Shown here: piece after piece, positions 60,564-64,000 of the stretch
Layout: each line of letters begins with the position of its first letter
Numbering within the stretch: the stretch's first letter is position 1
Source of the DNA: Saprospiraceae bacterium
GTDB lineage: Bacteria > Bacteroidota > Bacteroidia > Chitinophagales > Saprospiraceae
Assembly: GCA_020628645.1 (NCBI GenBank)
Contig: JAHDES010000005.1
Coordinates: 1 to 64,000, forward strand
Reading direction: 5' to 3'
Length of the DNA: 64,000 nt
The notes under the pieces: generated by a model
The model's input: only the letters and a program-made list of their open reading frames with translations
The model's database searches: none
What the model was told of the DNA's origin: nothing
Made by a program: the position numbers and the translations under genes

Positions 60564-61349
60564 ATGATCAAAAAACAGTATTTAAAATCAAAGTCGCTTT
60601 ATAAAGTGACCTTCAGCTTACCTAAAGAAGCTGCTAAAGACGCAAAAGAAGTAAAGCTCGTTGGAGAATTCAATAATTGGGAAACCTCTAATGGTGTTGC
60701 GATGAAAGCAACTAAAAAAGATTATACAGCAGTATTAGAATTAGAAACAGGAAGAGAATATCAATTTCGTTATTTAATCGATCAACAAACTTGGGAAAAT
60801 GATTGGCAAGCAGATAATTATGTTGCTACTCCTTATGGTGTTGATAACTCTGTAGTGGTGCTTCCTTCTGTAGAAGGTGTACCAGTATCTAAAACAACTA
60901 CTAAAACTGTTGCTAAAAAAACAACAACTAAAGCTACTACTGCAAAAAAAATAACAGCTAAAAAAGTAACGAAAACTGCGACAGCTAAAACCACTAAAAC
61001 AACTGCTAAGTCTACAGTTAAACCTGCTGCTAAAAAAACGACAACTAAAGCAACTACTGCTAAAAAAACGGCTACAAAGAAAACTGTTACTAAAGCAGAC
61101 GATTTAAAGAAAATTGAGGGCATTGGGCCAAAAATCGCAGGTTTATTAAAAGACGCAGGTATTTGTTCTTTTAATGATCTTGCAAAAGCTAAAACAACTG
61201 TTTTAAAGAAAGTATTAGCGGATGCTGGTCCACGCTTCAAAATGCATAATCCTACAACTTGGGTACAGCAATCAAAATTAGCTGCTGCTGGCAAATGGGA
61301 GGAGCTAAAAACCTTACAAGATAAATTAGACGGCGGAAAACGTAAATAA
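60564..61349 (+). CDS. Fusion: CBM48/AMPK-glycogen-binding domain, H1-like Lys/Ala/Thr tail, helix-hairpin-helix
   Basis: 261 residues. Residues 8-95 form an AMPK1_CBM/isoamylase-N-like domain (YKVTFSLPKEA, VKLVGEFNNWE, YQFRYLIDQQTWENDWQADN). Residues about 105-178 are a low-complexity basic tail (KKTTTKATTAKK repeats) like histone H1/HU-tail sequences, suggesting DNA or nucleoid binding. Residues about 180-258 contain a helix-hairpin-helix (DDLKKIEGIGPKIAGLLKDA) with the end block HNPTTWVQQSKLAAAGKWEE known from stand-alone Bacteroidota HHH proteins. No signal peptide; cytoplasmic. No catalytic residues. The combination of a carbohydrate-type and two DNA-type parts is unusual; a chromatin-like role is only a guess. 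Confidence 0.85.
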   Translation: MIKKQYLKSKSLYKVTFSLPKEAAKDAKEVKLVGEFNNWETSNGVAMKATKKDYTAVLELETGREYQFRYLIDQQTWENDWQADNYVATPYGVDNSVVVLPSVEGVPVSKTTTKTVAKKTTTKATTAKKITAKKVTKTATAKTTKTTAKSTVKPAAKKTTTKATTAKKTATKKTVTKADDLKKIEGIGPKIAGLLKDAGICSFNDLAKAKTTVLKKVLADAGPRFKMHNPTTWVQQSKLAAAGKWEELKTLQDKLDGGKRK

Positions 61350-61377
61350 TACGCTTCCAATTCAGTCTCAACATAAT

Positions 61378-61412
61378 AAAAGCACTTTCGGCGGTTTGTC
61401 GGAGGTGCTTTT
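61378..61412 (+). terminator. Terminator of the fusion gene
   Basis: AAAAGCAC (61378-61385) pairs with GTGCTTTT (61405-61412), with partial pairing inside the loop, followed by TAG. It is 28 bases after the stop. Confidence 0.75.
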
Positions 61413-61499
61413 TAGTTTGTATAATATGGATGTCTTAATCTTTAAACTAAATTATAACTCTAAAGTAGCGTTTTTACACCCTCTTGTGCATATTTATTT

Positions 61500-61533
61500 C
61501 CCTTACTCTAGCTATAGAGTAGGGGATTTTTTT
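61500..61533 (+). terminator. Second intrinsic terminator
   Basis: CCCTTACTCTA (61500-61510), loop GCTA, TAGAGTAGGGG (61515-61525), then ATTTTTTT. It is a strong hairpin with no visible gene between it and the previous terminator; it may insulate the adhesin gene or terminate a small RNA. Confidence 0.8.
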
Positions 61534-61635
61534 ATGTAGAGAGAAACTAAAATAAAATGTAGATTAAATGAAGGCTTACTAAATAAGTAACAAATAACAA
61601 TAATTTTATGAAATTTTCAATAAAACAAGTATAAT

Positions 61636-61646
61636 GTTTACACCTG
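61636..61646 (+). promoter_or_regulatory. GTTTACACCTG motif, second copy
   Basis: Identical to 30374-30384 before the giant gene. Here it is about 156 bases before the -7 element of the FG-GAP gene. Confidence 0.25.
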
Positions 61647-61737
61647 TCTAACAATGCTTTAAAACATAATGTTATGTGTTTTTTGGCACATGATTTGGCA
61701 TTTAATTACTAAATAGCACAATATATTTTAAAATTGT

Positions 61738-61785
61738 CCTTATTCCCCTCCTTATTCCCTTCCTTATTCCCCTCCTTATTTCAAC
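61738..61785. repeat. 12-bp tandem repeat CCTTATTCCC(C/T)T, about 4 copies
   Basis: Units at 61738, 61750, 61762 and 61774 (the last partial). The array ends seven bases before a TAGCTTTG -7 element, so it takes the place of the -33 region. Confidence 0.85.
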
Positions 61786-61791
61786 TAGAAC

Positions 61792-61799
61792 TAGCTTTG
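61792..61799 (+). promoter_or_regulatory. -7 element of the FG-GAP gene
   Basis: TAGCTTTG matches TAnnTTTG and would give a leader of about 40 bases to ATG 61845. No -33 TTTG is present at the right distance; the 12-bp repeats are there instead. Confidence 0.45.
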
Positions 61800-61844
61800 T
61801 TTTCATCTTATTGTGCTACGGAGAAACCCAAAAATGTTTTTATT

Positions 61845-64000
61845 ATGTATTCAAATATACAGCACAATAGAATTATCACTTTTAGTATAAGTCTATTCTT
61901 TCTTTTTTCTTATTCTTTCTTAAAAGCACAATCGACTTGCCCTGATTATACACTCATAGGTCATGACATGGGCGTAGATATGATCGATGCCAATTCTTAT
62001 ATTTTGACCAATTGGGGAGGAAACATCACCAATATTGGAGATATCAATGGCGATGGTATAGACGATATAGCAGTAGGAACCCCCGACCAAGGGGCTTGTG
62101 TGAATACCATTTCAAGCAACTGTTATTACCTTGGTGCCATGACCGTTTTATTAATGAATGCCGATGGTTCTGTCAACAGCTCCCAAGTGATTTCAGAAGG
62201 TCTTGGCGGCTTTAGTGGTATTTCGGATAGCCAATCTGATTTTGGTGGGGATGTGGTCAATATTGGAGATTTGAACAACGATGGCGTAGATGATTTAGTG
62301 GTTGCCGATGCTAGTTTCATTTATACCAATCCAAGTTTAGATTTTGCAGGAAATATTCATGTGCTGTTTATGAATGCTGATGGTACAGTAGCCAGTTCTT
62401 ATACGCCAGACTATAGTGAATATCCAATCGCTTTTGACAGTTATTTTGCGGATGTATTAATTACTATTGATGATGTTGATGGTGATGGTATTCCTGAAAT
62501 GTTAACGAGTGATCGTGATGGATATGTTTATCTCTTATCAATAAATGCTAATGGAACGATTAAAAACCTAAGCTATATAAACACATCTACTTTTCAACCC
62601 AACTTATCTGGTTTTTCCAATCCTCAAGTAGTGGACTTTGAGCGTTTAGGGGATTTTGATGGCGATGGAGTAGAAGATTTTATTTTAGGTATCGATGGTA
62701 ATGGTGGCGAATATATTATTTGGTATATGAATGCTGATGGGACGGTTAAAATAGAGCAAAACATTACAGATCCTTCTATCATTGATCCAGAGTATGGGTT
62801 CTCCAATAATATAGAAGTCATTCCTGATTTTAATGGAGATGGTGTTATAGATTTGATGATATCTGATCCTGGCTATGAAATCCCTGGTACGACAGACCAT
62901 ATAGGAGCGGTACATTTTGTAAGTTTAAATGCCGATGGAACGATGGCATCGTCCAAAACACTGGATGGGAGCTATTTTGATCTTCCAACTTCAACTTCTG
63001 GTTTTGGAACTGATTGGTTTGGTAGGGAAACACACTACTTAGGCGATGTAGACAATGATGGTTTTTTCAATATTTGGATCAATGCGAACTTTTATGATCA
63101 ATATGGTGTGCCAGATGTAGAAGGGGTAATGTATTCCATAGATGTTATGTGTGTAGATGGGGAATTTGTTTTACAAGAACAATGCCCAGATGAAATTATT
63201 AATATTATTGCTGCTAATGTAACAGAGGTTTGCCTGAATGATAATATACCTAATATAACGAATGTTACCCTAGCAAATGGCGGGGGGACTGGTTACTTTA
63301 GTTGGGAAATGAGTACAGATGGCGGAGGTAGTTGGGATGTAATTCCGGGTGCTACTACTCTAGAATTTTCAAGTACGGTAAGTATCACAGGAACAACCCA
63401 AATCAGACGAGTGTATGAACACTCTTGTTGTTTAGCCGATCCAGTATATTCTAATGTGGTAACGATTAACATCCAGGGTGAAGCTCCTGAAGTAAATATT
63501 TTACCCAAATTTTATTGTCCTTTAACAGCTGGCTCATCTGCCTTTGAAGTGGAAGTGACTGGTGGTACAGGGCCTTTTACATATAGTTGGTCTCCTAGTA
63601 CTGGTTTAGATAACGCGACTAGTATGACGCCTACTGTAACTTATGGTACAACAGATAGTTATACCTTAATCGTAACGGGCTCAGATGGCTGTAGTACAGA
63701 GGCGACGGGTTTATTGTTTCCAATACAAGCAGACGCAGGAGGAGCTTTGACTTATATTTGCGAAGAAGGGGGCGTCCAAATTGGAATGTCGCCGATCCCT
63801 TCACTCAATCCCATCACTTATTCATGGATTCCTACTACTGGTTTGAGTTGTAGCGACTGTCCTGATCCAATAGCAAATCCAACTGCTTTTACGACTTATA
63901 CTTTAACCGTAGATGATGGCAGTGGCTGTGAAACCACTTCTTCTATCAATGTAAATCCCAATGGTTTTGAAGCAGATGCGGGCAATGATATATATGTGTG
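61845..64000 (+). CDS. Large secreted FG-GAP / SprB-like surface protein, 3' end outside the window
   Basis: At least 718 codons, open to the last base. ATG 61845 gives MYSNIQHNRIITFSISLFFL and a signal peptide ending SFLKAQ. Residues about 35-430 hold FG-GAP (integrin-alpha-like) repeats, each with an Asp-rich Ca2+ loop: NIGDINGDGIDDIAVG, NIGDLNNDGVDDLVVAD, DDVDGDGIPEMLTSD, GDFDGDGVEDFILG and others. From about residue 450, PKD/SprB-like domains follow (TGGTGPFTYSWSPSTGL). A segment TTGLSCSDCPDPIANPTA resembles LGLSCADCPNPVASPTT in the giant protein. It is probably a T9SS cargo adhesin, but the sorting domain is not in view. It lies 495 bases after the fusion gene. Confidence 0.88.
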   Translation, partial: MYSNIQHNRIITFSISLFFLFSYSFLKAQSTCPDYTLIGHDMGVDMIDANSYILTNWGGNITNIGDINGDGIDDIAVGTPDQGACVNTISSNCYYLGAMTVLLMNADGSVNSSQVISEGLGGFSGISDSQSDFGGDVVNIGDLNNDGVDDLVVADASFIYTNPSLDFAGNIHVLFMNADGTVASSYTPDYSEYPIAFDSYFADVLITIDDVDGDGIPEMLTSDRDGYVYLLSINANGTIKNLSYINTSTFQPNLSGFSNPQVVDFERLGDFDGDGVEDFILGIDGNGGEYIIWYMNADGTVKIEQNITDPSIIDPEYGFSNNIEVIPDFNGDGVIDLMISDPGYEIPGTTDHIGAVHFVSLNADGTMASSKTLDGSYFDLPTSTSGFGTDWFGRETHYLGDVDNDGFFNIWINANFYDQYGVPDVEGVMYSIDVMCVDGEFVLQEQCPDEIINIIAANVTEVCLNDNIPNITNVTLANGGGTGYFSWEMSTDGGGSWDVIPGATTLEFSSTVSITGTTQIRRVYEHSCCLADPVYSNVVTINIQGEAPEVNILPKFYCPLTAGSSAFEVEVTGGTGPFTYSWSPSTGLDNATSMTPTVTYGTTDSYTLIVTGSDGCSTEATGLLFPIQADAGGALTYICEEGGVQIGMSPIPSLNPITYSWIPTTGLSCSDCPDPIANPTAFTTYTLTVDDGSGCETTSSINVNPNGFEADAGNDIYV

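Overview
The window is chromosomal DNA from a low-GC Bacteroidota bacterium, most likely of the Saprospiria (Aureispira-like by its AT-richness and giant surface proteins; the genus cannot be fixed from sequence alone). The signs are type IX secretion (T9SS) sorting domains at several C-termini, a FecI/FecR/TonB-receptor operon of Bacteroidota type, an RprX/RprY-like two-component pair, promoters of the TTTG...TAnnTTTG kind, and an almost complete lack of Shine-Dalgarno sequences.

Layout. 0-4.6 kb: a small membrane protein, an LEA-like repeat protein, a conserved Bacteroidota protein of unknown function, a MATE exporter and a hotdog thioesterase. 4.6-7.6 kb is an accessory patch: a frameshifted DUF2971 gene, a RAYT/IS200-like transposase between two ~100-bp direct repeats, a glyoxalase-fold protein, and a gene-free stretch packed with palindromes, including a 61-nt hairpin with 30-bp arms. 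7.6-18.9 kb: nadE, several T9SS-sorted small proteins (one decayed), thrS with a structured leader, a 46-aa L7/L12-like gene beside a DinB-like gene, a double-PDZ secreted protein, and the histidine kinase/response regulator pair. 18.9-26.1 kb: a MITE-like element, a very acidic repeat lipoprotein, a long hairpin, the TonB receptor/anti-sigma/ECF-sigma operon, and a PA14-OmpA protein. 26.4-29.6 kb: tRNA-Glu and the glycolytic genes gap and pgk.

Nearly half of the window (30.6-60.1 kb) is one gene for a surface protein of about 9,830 residues. It has a signal peptide, about 47 DUF11 domains joined by Asp-rich linkers, a Cys-containing section with a 262-residue tandem module of unknown type, Ig-like modules, and a gliding-motility-type (CHU_C, T9SS type B) C-terminus. 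Inside the DUF11 array there is a higher-order repeat: eight consecutive units recur in order about 4.89 kb later. A strong intrinsic-terminator hairpin lies in the gene's 5' leader and suggests attenuation or read-through control. After a gene fusing a glycogen-binding-type domain, a histone-H1-like tail and a helix-hairpin-helix domain, a second large secreted FG-GAP/SprB-like gene starts at 61,845 and runs off the window.

Together the window pairs ordinary housekeeping genes with a large investment in T9SS-exported surface proteins. The giant DUF11 protein, its leader hairpin, the neighbouring FG-GAP protein and their possible shared upstream motif are the most interesting part.
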